Shown here piece after piece: positions 7,279 to 15,967 of a stretch of 25,241 bases of DNA (the first letter of the stretch is position 1; every line of letters starts with the position of its first letter). Source of the stretch: CAHJXF01 sp038240015. GTDB lineage: Bacteria; Pseudomonadota; Gammaproteobacteria; Burkholderiales; Burkholderiaceae_D. The stretch covers positions 1-25,241 of the forward strand of contig JBBSEF010000043.1 of the NCBI GenBank assembly GCA_038240015.1. The letters run 5' to 3'. A program made the position numbers and the translations under genes. The notes below the pieces were generated by a model. The model was not told the DNA's origin. It saw only the letters and a list, made by a program, of their open reading frames with translations, and did not search any database.

Positions 7279-10200
7279 ATGCAATTCGACTTCGCTCTCG
7301 ATCGCCATACACGCACGCCGCTGCGCTCGGCCATCGACGCTTTGACGCGCCCGCCCGAGGCGGAGTGCGTGATGCGGCTGCTCGACGAAGCGACGCTGGA
7401 TGCCGAGGCGCTCCCCCGCGTGCGCGACGATGCGATGCGTCTGGTCGAGACCTTGCGAGCCAAGCGCGTCAAGGCCGGCGGCGTCGATGCGTTGATGCGC
7501 GAATTCTCGCTGTCGTCGGATGAAGGCGTCGCGTTGATGTGCCTGGCCGAAGCGCTGCTGCGCATCCCCGATGCGGCCACGCGCGATGCGCTGATTCGCG
7601 ACAAGATCGGTGGCGGCGACTGGAACGCGCATGTCGGCCAGAGCCCGTCGCTGTTCGTCAATGCGGCCGCGTGGGGTCTGGTCGTGACCGGCAAGCTGGT
7701 CGCCACGCACAGCGCGCACGGGTTGTCGGCATCGCTCACGCGTCTGGTTGCGCGCGGCGGCGAGCCGCTGATCAGGAAGGGCGTCGATCTCGCGATGCGC
7801 ATGCTGGGGCGGCAGTTCGTCACCGGCGAAACGATCGAGGACGCGATCGCGAACGGCCGCGACAACGTCAAGCGCGGCTATCGCTATTCGTACGACATGC
7901 TCGGCGAAGCGGCGTTGACGGCTGTCGATGCGGCGCGCTATCTGAACGCGTATCGGCATGCGATAGAAGTGATCGGCGCGAGTGCAGGAGCTGTGCGTGA
8001 TGCGAGCGCCGCGCATGAAGATGTGGACGCGGATGTGCGCGCGCGCCCGGGCATCTCGGTCAAGCTCTCCGCTCTGCATCCACGCTATGCGCGATCGACG
8101 CGCGCCCGCATGATGATCGAATTGCTGCCGATCTTGAAGGGCCTCGCGCTCGCCGCGAAGAAACACGACATCGGCTTGAACATCGACGCAGAAGAATCGG
8201 AACGCCTGGATCTCTCGCTCGATCTGCTCGAAGCGCTCGCCGAAGATCGCGAGTTGGACCACTGGAGCGGCCTGGGCTTCGTGATCCAGGCATATCAGAA
8301 GCGCGCGCCTGCGGTGATCGACTTCGTCGCCGAGCTTGCGCGCCGCACGCAACCCCGCGCACAGCGACGCATCATGGTCCGGCTTGTGAAAGGCGCGTAC
8401 TGGGATTCGGAAATCAAGCGCGCGCAAATCGAGGGTCAGAGCGGCTATCCGGTCTATACGAAAAAAGCGCACACCGATGTCGCGTATCAAGCGTGCGCGC
8501 GCCGGTTGCTCGCCGCGGCCGACGCGATCTATCCGCAGTTCGCCACGCACAATGCGTACACGCTCGCGTGGGTGCGCGAGGCCGCACGCGGCATTGAGGT
8601 TTCGGAAAGCGACTACGAATTCCAGTGCCTGCACGGCATGGGCGAGACGCTCTATGACCAGATCGTGAGCGACTCCGCGGATTCAAGAGGCGCGCTGTCG
8701 TGCCGCATCTACGCGCCGGTCGGCAGCCACGAGACGCTGCTCGCGTATCTGGTTCGTCGTCTGCTCGAGAACGGCGCGAACACGTCGTTCGTCAATCGCA
8801 TCGTCGATGCGCGCGTGCCCATCGCCGAATTGATCGCCGATCCGGTCGAACGCACACGCGCAGCCGGCGGCACGCCGCATCCACAGATCGTGTTGCCGCG
8901 CGATCTCTATCCCGATGGGCGCGTCAATTCGGCGGGCCTCGATGCGTCTAACGAAAGCGCGCTCGCTGCAATGGCCGACGCGCTCGCGCCGTTCGCTTCT
9001 CGTCGATGGACGTTTGCGAACGACGCATCGTCGCAGCACGCGACGCAGGCTATCGTCAATCCTTCCGATCGTGTCGATGAACTCGGAGTGGTCGCGACAG
9101 CGTCGAGCGACGACATCGCGAACGCCGTGTCGCGCGCGCTTGCGGCATCGACGGCGTGGCGATCGACACCGCCTTCGCAACGCGCGGCCTTGCTGGTGCG
9201 CTGCGCCGGGTCGCTTGAAGAACATCGCGCGGAGCTGATTGCGCTTGCGATTCGCGAGGCGGGCAAGACGTTAGGCAACGCGATCGGCGAAGTGCGGGAG
9301 GCGGTGGATTTTTGTCGGTATTACGGGAAGCAGATCGAAGGCGAGAGCGCGGCGATCGATGATTCAGCGCGCGGACCGATCGTCTGCATCTCGCCATGGA
9401 ATTTTCCGCTGGCGATTTTTTCGGGCCAGGTGATTGCGGCGCTTGCGGCCGGCCATTGCGTGATCGCCAAACCCGCCGAGCAGACGCCGTTGATCGCATG
9501 GCGCGCCGCGGCGCTGTTTCACGAAGCCGGCATGCCGCGCGATGTGCTGCAAGTTCTCATCGGCGATGGTGAGACCGTGGGCGCGCCGCTGGTCGCGCAT
9601 CCCTCCATCGCAGGCGTGCTCTTCACCGGCTCGACGCAAGTCGCGCGCTCGATCGCAGCGACGCTCTCACGACGCAGCGACGAACACATCCTGATCGCCG
9701 AGACCGGCGGCCAGAACGCGATGATCGTCGATTCGAGCGCGCTGATCGAGCAGGTGGTCAACGACGCACTGATCTCAGCCTTCGACTCGGCCGGCCAGCG
9801 CTGTTCGGCGTTGCGCATCCTGTGTTTGCAGGACGCAATCTACGACACGACGCTGGCGATGCTCAAAGGCGCGATGGCCGAACTCGCGGTCGGCAATCCG
9901 ATGCGCTTGTCCACCGACATCGGGCCCGCAATCGATGCGGATGCGCGCGATCGATTGGTGGCGCACATCGCCACGATGAAGGCGCGCGGCCATCGCGTCT
10001 ATTCGCTTGCTCTACCGCCCGAATGCGCGAACGGAACTTTCGTCGCACCCGCGTTGATCGAGATCGACGCGATCGACGATCTGCCCGGTGAAGTTTTCGG
10101 TCCGGTCTTGCACGTGATGCGCTGGCGCTTCGGCGAACTCGATGCCTTGATCGATTCGATCGACGCGACCGGCTATGGCTTGACGATGGGTGTGCACAGT

Positions 10201-10983
10201 CGCATCGACGAGCACATCGCTCGCGTGGCCGCGCGCGCACGCGTGGGCAACTTGTATGTGAACCGCACCTTGATCGGCGCGACCGTCGGCGTGCAGCCGT
10301 TCGGCGGCGAAGGCTTGTCGGGCACCGGGCCGAAGGCCGGCGGACCGTTCTATCTCGCGCGACTCGATGGCGGTCGAGGCGCACATCGGTTCAAAGCCGC
10401 TTCGGACGCGACGCGATCGCGCGACGCGATCGTTGCCGCGAAGCGCCTGCGTGCCGCGCTCGCTCGATGCAGCGAGTGGGACGACGCGACGCGCGCGCTG
10501 CTCGACGTCCATGCCGCACGATGCGAAGCCGCCGCAGCCGGCATGACGACGATGCGCCTGCCCGGCCCCACTGGCGAAAACAACACGCTGAGCCTGCGAC
10601 CGCGAGAGACGATCGCATGCCTCGCCGACGATGCGATCGATCTCGTTTGCCAGCTGGTCGCAGCGCAGGCCATCGGCATCGTACCGCTCGCCAATCGCGA
10701 CGCCTTGCCGCGCGCGATGCAAGCCTTCGTGCGGCCGTGGGACGAACGCGTCGACAACGCGAGCGACTTGCAGGCGCTGCTCGTCGCGCTACGCGATCCC
10801 GAACGCATGCGCGTTCAACAACTCGCTGCCGCGCGCGACGGCGCGATCGTCGCGGTGATTCGATGGACGCGCACCACCGACCCCGCGTTGCACCTGTGGC
10901 GCCTGATGCGCGAGTTCGCCGAGAGCGTCAACACCGCGGCCGCGGGAGGCAACGCATCCCTTATGACGTTGATAGAGATGTGA
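7279..10983 (+). CDS. putA: Bifunctional proline dehydrogenase / L-glutamate-gamma-semialdehyde dehydrogenase PutA
   Basis: Oxidises proline to glutamate in two steps: an FAD-linked proline dehydrogenase passing electrons to quinone, then an NAD-linked aldehyde dehydrogenase. In the 1234-residue protein, an alpha-helical arm covers residues 1 to about 150. The PRODH barrel spans about 170-510, with GISVKLSALHPRY, LVKGAYWD (369-376) and RRLLENGANTSFVNR (493-507). The dehydrogenase domain spans about 580-1035, with ISPWNFPLAIF, FTGST, Glu808 in AETGGQNAM, catalytic Cys842 in SAGQRCS, and PFGGEGLSGTGPKAGG. A C-terminal domain of about 200 residues follows, as in long type B PutAs. The N-terminal ribbon-helix-helix of trifunctional PutA (E. 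coli) is not seen, so this enzyme should not repress its own gene. The start is the only ATG at the beginning of the homologous region. Tandem 14-base repeats cover the stop codon. Confidence 0.96.
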   Translation: MQFDFALDRHTRTPLRSAIDALTRPPEAECVMRLLDEATLDAEALPRVRDDAMRLVETLRAKRVKAGGVDALMREFSLSSDEGVALMCLAEALLRIPDAATRDALIRDKIGGGDWNAHVGQSPSLFVNAAAWGLVVTGKLVATHSAHGLSASLTRLVARGGEPLIRKGVDLAMRMLGRQFVTGETIEDAIANGRDNVKRGYRYSYDMLGEAALTAVDAARYLNAYRHAIEVIGASAGAVRDASAAHEDVDADVRARPGISVKLSALHPRYARSTRARMMIELLPILKGLALAAKKHDIGLNIDAEESERLDLSLDLLEALAEDRELDHWSGLGFVIQAYQKRAPAVIDFVAELARRTQPRAQRRIMVRLVKGAYWDSEIKRAQIEGQSGYPVYTKKAHTDVAYQACARRLLAAADAIYPQFATHNAYTLAWVREAARGIEVSESDYEFQCLHGMGETLYDQIVSDSADSRGALSCRIYAPVGSHETLLAYLVRRLLENGANTSFVNRIVDARVPIAELIADPVERTRAAGGTPHPQIVLPRDLYPDGRVNSAGLDASNESALAAMADALAPFASRRWTFANDASSQHATQAIVNPSDRVDELGVVATASSDDIANAVSRALAASTAWRSTPPSQRAALLVRCAGSLEEHRAELIALAIREAGKTLGNAIGEVREAVDFCRYYGKQIEGESAAIDDSARGPIVCISPWNFPLAIFSGQVIAALAAGHCVIAKPAEQTPLIAWRAAALFHEAGMPRDVLQVLIGDGETVGAPLVAHPSIAGVLFTGSTQVARSIAATLSRRSDEHILIAETGGQNAMIVDSSALIEQVVNDALISAFDSAGQRCSALRILCLQDAIYDTTLAMLKGAMAELAVGNPMRLSTDIGPAIDADARDRLVAHIATMKARGHRVYSLALPPECANGTFVAPALIEIDAIDDLPGEVFGPVLHVMRWRFGELDALIDSIDATGYGLTMGVHSRIDEHIARVAARARVGNLYVNRTLIGATVGVQPFGGEGLSGTGPKAGGPFYLARLDGGRGAHRFKAASDATRSRDAIVAAKRLRAALARCSEWDDATRALLDVHAARCEAAAAGMTTMRLPGPTGENNTLSLRPRETIACLADDAIDLVCQLVAAQAIGIVPLANRDALPRAMQAFVRPWDERVDNASDLQALLVALRDPERMRVQQLAAARDGAIVAVIRWTRTTDPALHLWRLMREFAESVNTAAAGGNASLMTLIEM

Positions 10984-11016
10984 TGCGAGAGATGTGATGG
11001 GAGAAACGTGATGCAA
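10975..11016. repeat. Three tandem 14-base repeats across the putA stop codon
   Basis: Unit 1, GAGATGTGATGCGA (10975-10988), unit 2, GAGATGTGATGGGA (10989-11002), and unit 3, GAAACGTGATGCAA (11003-11016), are directly adjacent. The putA TGA lies in unit 1, so the last two codons of putA are part of the repeat. The rest of the putA-livH gap (11017-11090) shows no terminator or clear promoter. Confidence 0.75.
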
Positions 11017-11090
11017 AAAAACCGGATGCGCGCAGCATGATGCGTTAACATCGCCTTCGCTCGGGCAGTGGCCCATACCGCGGACCTCGC

Positions 11091-12020
11091 ATGGAAATTT
11101 TTCTTCAGCAGATCCTCAACGGCCTCGTACTGGGCAGCATCTATGCGCTCGTCGCCCTCGGCTACACGATGGTGTACGGCATCCTCAACCTGATCAACTT
11201 CGCGCACGGCGACGTGCTGATGGTCGGCGCGCTCACGGCTTATGCGGTCGTGCAGGGATTGAGCGCGGTCGCTCCCGGAACGCCCGGCCCCGTGCTGCTC
11301 GTGGCCGGTCTCCTGGTCGCGATCCCCGTCTGCATCATCGTCAACATCACGATCGAGCGCGTCGCCTATCGGCCGCTGCGCAACGCGCCGCGACTCGCGC
11401 CGCTGATCACCGCGATCGGCGTGTCGATCATCTTGCAGACGCTCGCGATGATCATTTTCGGGCGCAACTACAAAGTCTTCCCGCCGCTCTTGTCGACCAA
11501 TCCGATCGACGTGGCCGGCGCTGTGATCACGCCCACGCAAGTGATGATCCTGATCGTCGCGGCGGTGATGATGATCGGCCTTGTCTTGCTGGTGGAAAAA
11601 ACCAAGCTCGGCCGCGCGATGCGCGCGACCGCCGAGAACCCGCGCATCGCAAGCCTGATGGGAGTCAACGCGAACTCGGTGATCGTCGCAACCTTCGCGA
11701 TCGGCGCGGCGCTCGCGGCGGTCGCCGGCGTGATGATGGCCGCGAACTATTCGGTGGCGCACTTCTACATGGGCTTCATCCCCGGCCTCAAGGCGTTCAC
11801 CGCCGCAGTGCTCGGCGGCATCGGCAATCTCTACGGCGCGATGGTCGGCGGCCTCTTGCTGGGCATCATCGAAGCGCTGGGCGCGGGCTACATCGGCGAC
11901 CTCACCAACGGATTTTTCGGCAGCAACTATCAGGACATCTTCGCGTTCGTGGTGCTGATCATCGTGCTGACCTTGCGACCCTCGGGGATCATGGGCGAAA
12001 GAGTGGCGGACCGGGCATGA
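11091..12020 (+). CDS. livH: Branched-chain amino acid ABC transporter permease LivH
   Basis: One of two inner-membrane permease subunits of the HAAT importer. The 309 residues contain about eight hydrophobic segments. The protein opens with the LivH block LQQILNGLVLGSIYALVALG and GYTMVYGILNLINFAHGD. It carries the ATPase-coupling loop (AMRATAENPRIASLMGVN, about residues 178-195) and ends in a LivH-type LTLRPSGIMGE. It lies 107 bases after putA on the same strand; no terminator separates them, so partial read-through from putA is possible. No strong ribosome site is visible before the ATG at 11091, but the protein starts exactly at family sequence. The stop overlaps the livM start by 4 bases (ATGA). 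Confidence 0.95.
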   Translation: MEIFLQQILNGLVLGSIYALVALGYTMVYGILNLINFAHGDVLMVGALTAYAVVQGLSAVAPGTPGPVLLVAGLLVAIPVCIIVNITIERVAYRPLRNAPRLAPLITAIGVSIILQTLAMIIFGRNYKVFPPLLSTNPIDVAGAVITPTQVMILIVAAVMMIGLVLLVEKTKLGRAMRATAENPRIASLMGVNANSVIVATFAIGAALAAVAGVMMAANYSVAHFYMGFIPGLKAFTAAVLGGIGNLYGAMVGGLLLGIIEALGAGYIGDLTNGFFGSNYQDIFAFVVLIIVLTLRPSGIMGERVADRA

Positions 12021-13255
12021 GCGAAACGATGGCCCCCGACAAGCCTGCGACCAACGACGAGGTCGCAGTCGACGAAGCACTGCCGCTCGGCGCGCCCAGT
12101 CACAAGGCTTACATCGGTCTCGCGGTCTTCGCGGTCGCCTTGTTGTTGCTGCCGGTCGCAGCCGGCCATGTGGGCGACTCATGGGTGCGCATCCTCGACT
12201 TCGCGCTTCTGTACATCATGCTCGCGCTCGGCCTGAACATCGTGGTCGGCTTCGCGGGTCTGCTCGACCTGGGATACATCGCCTTCTACGCGATCGGCGC
12301 GTACATGTGCGCGCTGCTAGCGTCGCCGCAGTTCGCGGTGGTGCTGCAATCGTTCGTCGATATCTATCCCGAACTGGGTCACTGGTTGGTCGGCGTGTTC
12401 GGCGCAACGGTCGCGGCGAACGGCATTCATTTGCCGGTGTGGATGATCGTGCCGCTGGCCGGCGCGCTGGCCGCGTTGTTCGGCGTGATCCTCGGCGCGC
12501 CCACCTTGAAGCTGCGTGGCGATTATCTGGCGATCGTCACGCTCGGCTTCGGCGAGATCATCCGCATCTTCATGAACAACCTGAACTCGCCGGTCAACTT
12601 CACCAACGGCCCGCAAGGCGTTCTGAATATCGATCCGGTCAAGATCGCTGGCGTGTCGTTCGGCAAGCCCGCGGTGATCCTGGGCTTCGATGTCTCGGTG
12701 GTGCAGCTCTACTACTACCTGTTCCTGTTTCTGGTCGTGATCATCGTGTTCTTCTGCATCCGTTTGCAGAACTCGCGCATCGGCCGCGCGTGGGTTGCGA
12801 TTCGCGAAGACGAGATCGCGGCCAAGGCGATGGGCATCAACACGCGCAACATCAAGCTGCTCGCGTTCGCGATGGGCGCGTCCTTCGGCGGTGTGTCGGG
12901 CGCGATGTTCTCGTCGTTTCAGGGCTTCGTATCGCCGGAGTCGTTCGGCCTGCTCGAATCGATCGTCGTGCTCGCGATGGTGGTGCTGGGCGGCATGGGC
13001 CACATCCCCGGCGTGATCTTGGGCGGCGTGCTGCTCGCGGCATTTCCCGAAGTGCTGCGTCACATTGTCGTGCCGGTCCAGGATGCACTATTCGGCCACG
13101 TGATCATCGATGCCGAAATCATTCGGCAACTGCTGTACGGCCTCGCGATGGTCGGCATCATGCTGTTCAGACCAGCTGGTCTATGGCCCGCGCCCGAGCA
13201 CGGCAAGGGGCTCGGCGGCATCAAGGCCAAGCGCTCTGCGGCCGAGGGAGCATAA
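12017..13255 (+). CDS. livM: Branched-chain amino acid ABC transporter permease LivM
   Basis: Second inner-membrane permease of the importer, paired with LivH. In the 412-residue protein, a hydrophilic N-terminal stretch of about 30 residues (MSETMAPDKPATNDEVAVDE) precedes the first helix. The LivM signature LGLNIVVGFAGLLDLGYIAF follows at about residues 73-92. The coupling loop reads AIREDEIAAKAMGINTRNIK, and the end FRPAGLWP is typical. A stretch of about 25 residues around the ILGAPTLKLRGDYLAIVTLG region is strongly conserved in the family. The start codon overlaps the livH stop, and the gene ends 3 bases before livG, so livHMGF reads as one operon. Confidence 0.95.
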   Translation: MSETMAPDKPATNDEVAVDEALPLGAPSHKAYIGLAVFAVALLLLPVAAGHVGDSWVRILDFALLYIMLALGLNIVVGFAGLLDLGYIAFYAIGAYMCALLASPQFAVVLQSFVDIYPELGHWLVGVFGATVAANGIHLPVWMIVPLAGALAALFGVILGAPTLKLRGDYLAIVTLGFGEIIRIFMNNLNSPVNFTNGPQGVLNIDPVKIAGVSFGKPAVILGFDVSVVQLYYYLFLFLVVIIVFFCIRLQNSRIGRAWVAIREDEIAAKAMGINTRNIKLLAFAMGASFGGVSGAMFSSFQGFVSPESFGLLESIVVLAMVVLGGMGHIPGVILGGVLLAAFPEVLRHIVVPVQDALFGHVIIDAEIIRQLLYGLAMVGIMLFRPAGLWPAPEHGKGLGGIKAKRSAAEGA

Positions 13256-13258
13256 GCG

Positions 13259-14089
13259 ATGAGCGCGCTGCCCGCGTCATCAACTTCGTCATCGATGCCC
13301 GCGAAGGCCAACGTGATGCTGTCGGTCAGGGGCGTCAACAAACGCTTCGGAGGATTGCAAGCGCTGTCGGATGTCGGCGTCACGATACGTGAAGGCATGA
13401 TCTACGGATTGATCGGCCCCAACGGCGCGGGCAAAACCACGTTCTTCAACGTCATTACCGGCCTTTATCAACCCGACTCGGGAACCTTCGAACTCGATGG
13501 TGCGCCCTACTCGCCATCGGCCCCGCATGAAGTCGCGAAGGCCGGCATCGCGCGCACGTTTCAGAACATTCGCCTCTTCGGCGAGATGACCGCGATCGAG
13601 AACGTGATGGTGGGCCGCCACGTGCGCACGCATGCGGGCGTGATCGGCGCGGTACTGCGCACACCCGGCGCTCGTCGCGAAGAGCACGCGATACGCGCAC
13701 GCGCGATGGTCTTGCTCGAATACGTCGGCATCGCGCGCTATGCCGACTATCGCGCGCGGACCCTGTCGTATGGCGATCAACGCCGTCTCGAAATCGCGCG
13801 CGCGCTCGCCACCGACCCCAAGCTGCTCGCGCTCGACGAACCCGCAGCCGGCATGAACGCGACCGAGAAGCTGTCGCTGCGCGAACTGTTGGTGAACATC
13901 CGCAACGACGGCCGCACGATTCTGTTGATCGAGCACGACGTGAAGCTGGTGATGGGTCTGTGCGATCGCGTCACCGTGCTCGACTACGGCAAGCCGATCG
14001 CCGAAGGCGTGCCCGCCGATGTGCAGAGAGATCCGAAAGTGATCGAAGCGTACTTGGGAACAGGCGTCGGCGTGGGAGGCGCGCACTGA
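13259..14089 (+). CDS. livG: Branched-chain amino acid ABC transporter ATP-binding protein LivG
   Basis: Cytoplasmic ATPase subunit that works as a heterodimer with LivF. The 276-residue protein has Walker A GPNGAGKTT (about 54-62), Q-loop ARTFQNIRLFGEMT, signature LSYGDQRRLEIARAL, Walker B LLALDEPAAGMN and the switch His in LLIEHDVKLVM. The AAGMN sequence after Walker B and the C-terminal DPKVIEAYLG are typical of LivG. The first ATG (13259) gives a Ser-rich leader of about 19 residues; it is kept because GAGGGAG lies about 9 bases upstream. Later ATGs at about 13295 and 13316 would give a protein of more usual family length. Confidence 0.95.
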   Translation: MSALPASSTSSSMPAKANVMLSVRGVNKRFGGLQALSDVGVTIREGMIYGLIGPNGAGKTTFFNVITGLYQPDSGTFELDGAPYSPSAPHEVAKAGIARTFQNIRLFGEMTAIENVMVGRHVRTHAGVIGAVLRTPGARREEHAIRARAMVLLEYVGIARYADYRARTLSYGDQRRLEIARALATDPKLLALDEPAAGMNATEKLSLRELLVNIRNDGRTILLIEHDVKLVMGLCDRVTVLDYGKPIAEGVPADVQRDPKVIEAYLGTGVGVGGAH

Positions 14090-14829
14090 TGGCCGCGCTT
14101 CCAAAAAGCCAGCGAGCCGAAACGATGTTGTCGATCGCGGGACTGCGCGTGTCGTATGGCGGCATCCAAGCCGTCAAGGGCATCGATCTCGAGATTCTTT
14201 CGGGCGAACTCGTCACGTTGATCGGCGCCAATGGCGCAGGCAAGACCACGACCTTGAAAGCGATCATGGGTCTCTTGCCGCCGGCCGCAGGCGAGATTCA
14301 TTATCTGGGCAGCGCGCTCGCAGGCAAGCCGACCTTCCAGATGTTGCGCGATGGATTGGCTATGGTGCCCGAAGGCCGCGGTGTGTTCGCGCGCATGAGC
14401 ATCGTCGAGAACCTGCGCATGGGTGCGTACGTGCGCACCGACGAAGCCGACATCCGCGCCGACATCGAACGCATGTTCGTGACCTTCCCACGCTTGAAGG
14501 AACGCGCGACCCAACTGGCTGGCACGATGTCGGGCGGCGAACAACAGATGCTCGCGATGGCGCGCGCGCTGATGGGCAAGCCCAAGCTGCTCTTGCTCGA
14601 TGAGCCGTCGATGGGCCTGTCGCCGTTGATGGTCGAGAAGATTTTCGAAGTCGTTCGCGAGATTCGCTCGCAAGGCATGACGATGCTGCTGGTCGAACAG
14701 AACGCGCGCCTCGCGTTGCAGTTGGCCGATCGCGGGTATGTGATGGAGTCGGGGCTGATCACGATGAGCGGGGACGCGAAGCAGATGCTGGACGATCCGA
14801 AGGTGCGGGCCGCGTATTTGGGCGAGTAA
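14089..14829 (+). CDS. livF: Branched-chain amino acid ABC transporter ATP-binding protein LivF
   Basis: Second ATPase subunit of the importer. The 246-residue protein has Walker A GANGAGKTT, the LivF-typical MVPEGRGVFARMSIVENL, signature MSGGEQQMLAMARAL, Walker B LLLLDEPSMGLSP and the LLVEQNARLAL switch region (Gln-Asn where LivG has His-Asp, as usual for LivF). The ATG at 14089 shares one base with the livG stop (TGATG), and GGGAGG lies about 9 bases upstream inside livG. An alternative ATG at 14124 would begin right at the ABC domain. It ends the livHMGF operon; no clear hairpin terminator follows, and atypical sequence starts directly after it. Confidence 0.95.
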   Translation: MAALPKSQRAETMLSIAGLRVSYGGIQAVKGIDLEILSGELVTLIGANGAGKTTTLKAIMGLLPPAAGEIHYLGSALAGKPTFQMLRDGLAMVPEGRGVFARMSIVENLRMGAYVRTDEADIRADIERMFVTFPRLKERATQLAGTMSGGEQQMLAMARALMGKPKLLLLDEPSMGLSPLMVEKIFEVVREIRSQGMTMLLVEQNARLALQLADRGYVMESGLITMSGDAKQMLDDPKVRAAYLGE

Positions 14830-14833
14830 ACAA

Positions 14834-15331
14834 GTGAGGTCGGGGATTTCAAAAAACTGCCTTACTCGGCGAGGTTATGTGCTCGGACACATCCAGGTAC
14901 ACAAATTTTCCGTCGCAATCCTTGCTGCAGCATGCGGCCTGCTGGCCATGCCTGCGTATCCCCAGACAAACGCCGCGGAGACGGGCCGCATCCACGAAGT
15001 GCGCGGCGTCAAGCTCTACGTGGAGACATTCGGTCGCGGCGCCCCGCTCGTGTTTCTGCATGGCGGACTGCTTTTCTTCGAGAACAATTTCGGCAAGCAA
15101 CGCGACTACTTCTCGTCGTTTCGCAAGGTCATCGGCATCGACCGAAGAGGACACGGCCATAGCCCGGACAATGCGCAGTCTTTCTCTTATCGGGAGATGG
15201 TGGAGGACACCGCAGCTCTGATCGAACAGCTCGGAGTCGGCCCGGTCGACGTTGTGGGCCACAGCGATGGCGGCAACATCGGCCTGCTTCTCGTTCTTGA
15301 ACAGCCAGAGCGCGACGAGAGAACGCGATAA
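14834..15331 (+). pseudogene. Truncated secreted alpha/beta hydrolase
   Basis: 165 residues resembling the N-terminal half of a secreted alpha/beta-fold hydrolase. A probable signal peptide (core VAILAAACGLLAMPAYP) is followed by the oxyanion motif VFLHGG, IGIDRRGHGHSPD, and the nucleophile elbow VVGHSDGGNIGLLL with the catalytic Ser. The family normally continues about 120 more residues with the acid and His of the triad. Here the match fades after LLLVLEQPERDE and a stop follows, so the enzyme lacks its cap and two triad residues and is probably inactive. I could not find the lost half in another frame downstream. The start is uncertain: GTG at 14834 or GTG at 14879, the second closer to the signal peptide. 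Base composition is less GC-rich than in livF. A short functional protein is unlikely but not excluded. Confidence 0.7.
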
Positions 15332-15390
15332 GTTTGTCGATACGGCAGGGTGATTGACTCGCCATCAACGAGGGCGCCGATTCGCAGAGA

Positions 15391-15810
15391 CTATTTTTCT
15401 ATCACCGGAGGTTTTTTATCAGTGAAGACTGTCTTCGGCTGAATGAGGACTATGTTAGCCGTGCAGCTTCGGGCATTTCGCGGGGTATCGCCGACAGACA
15501 TCCTGTCGTGCTTCTGAAGCGTGGACGGCGCCGCGACTCTGCTGCTGACGAATTTGGCCCTGCCCAGGCCGGACACGACGCCGATAGTGGCCTCGACGAC
15601 AGTGCGTTCCGCGATGATCTTGTTCGTCGTGTTCTCTATCATGGTTTGACTGGTTTTCAATGAAACGCCGTCGGTCTCGTTGACTTTGCAGCCCAGCGGC
15701 GTTGGAGCGGCGCTGGCAGAAAGTGGAAAGAGCACCAGCAAGAGAGCAAAGAGACGCGCCGAAGATGCGCTGCCAGACACACACCGCTTGAAGTATGTTG
15801 CCGTGGTCAT
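15391..15810 (-). CDS. Small exported protein of unknown function
   Basis: I do not recognise the family. The 139-residue product begins MTTATYFKRC. Its hydrophobic core RLFALLLVLFPLSASAA is a good signal peptide with cleavage near ASA-AP. The mature part of about 100 residues has two cysteines (in PLGCKVNE and ARSCTAN) that could form a disulphide, and a central TTNKIIAERTVVEATIGVVSG stretch that may form strands. An upstream in-frame ATG at 15849 would add 13 residues before the signal peptide; 15810 is preferred, but neither start has a clear ribosome site. The gene is divergent from the metacaspase gene and convergent with the truncated hydrolase. Its base composition is clearly lower in GC than neighbouring core genes. 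A real gene is likely because of the signal peptide, but not certain. Confidence 0.55.
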   Translation of the reverse strand: MTTATYFKRCVSGSASSARLFALLLVLFPLSASAAPTPLGCKVNETDGVSLKTSQTMIENTTNKIIAERTVVEATIGVVSGLGRAKFVSSRVAAPSTLQKHDRMSVGDTPRNARSCTANIVLIQPKTVFTDKKPPVIEK

Positions 15811-15865
15811 GATGCTGCTCGTAATGTCGACGGGGAATAACCATTGCATCGCGCGATGTCCTTGA

Positions 15866-15895
15866 TTGACCCTGCTTCGCGCCTATGCCTATCCT
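15866..15895 (+). promoter_or_regulatory. Candidate sigma-70 promoter for the metacaspase gene
   Basis: TTGACC (15866-15871) and TATCCT (15890-15895) are 18 bases apart, 5/6 and 4/6 matches to the -35 and -10 consensus. Transcription would begin near 15902, about 65 bases before the metacaspase ATG. The remaining 15850-15967 gap shows no other structure. This is a pattern match only. Confidence 0.35.
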
Positions 15896-15967
15896 CCCTC
15901 GAATTCAAAAACGATAACCCGCGCGCCTCGCACCTTCGCAAGACGCGCGGCTGCGAGAGGAGCTTGC

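Noticed and set aside
7279..7420. Ribbon-helix-helix DNA-binding domain of trifunctional PutA
   Set aside because: The N-terminus lacks the short strand and helix pattern of that domain and goes straight into the helical arm.
7246..8634. 462-residue open frame antisense to putA
   Set aside because: Mirror of putA codon bias, low-complexity Arg/Asp/Ala product, no recognisable domain.
10815..12182. 455-residue antisense frame across putA end and livH
   Set aside because: His/Asp/Arg-rich composition is the typical antisense image of membrane-protein coding sequence.
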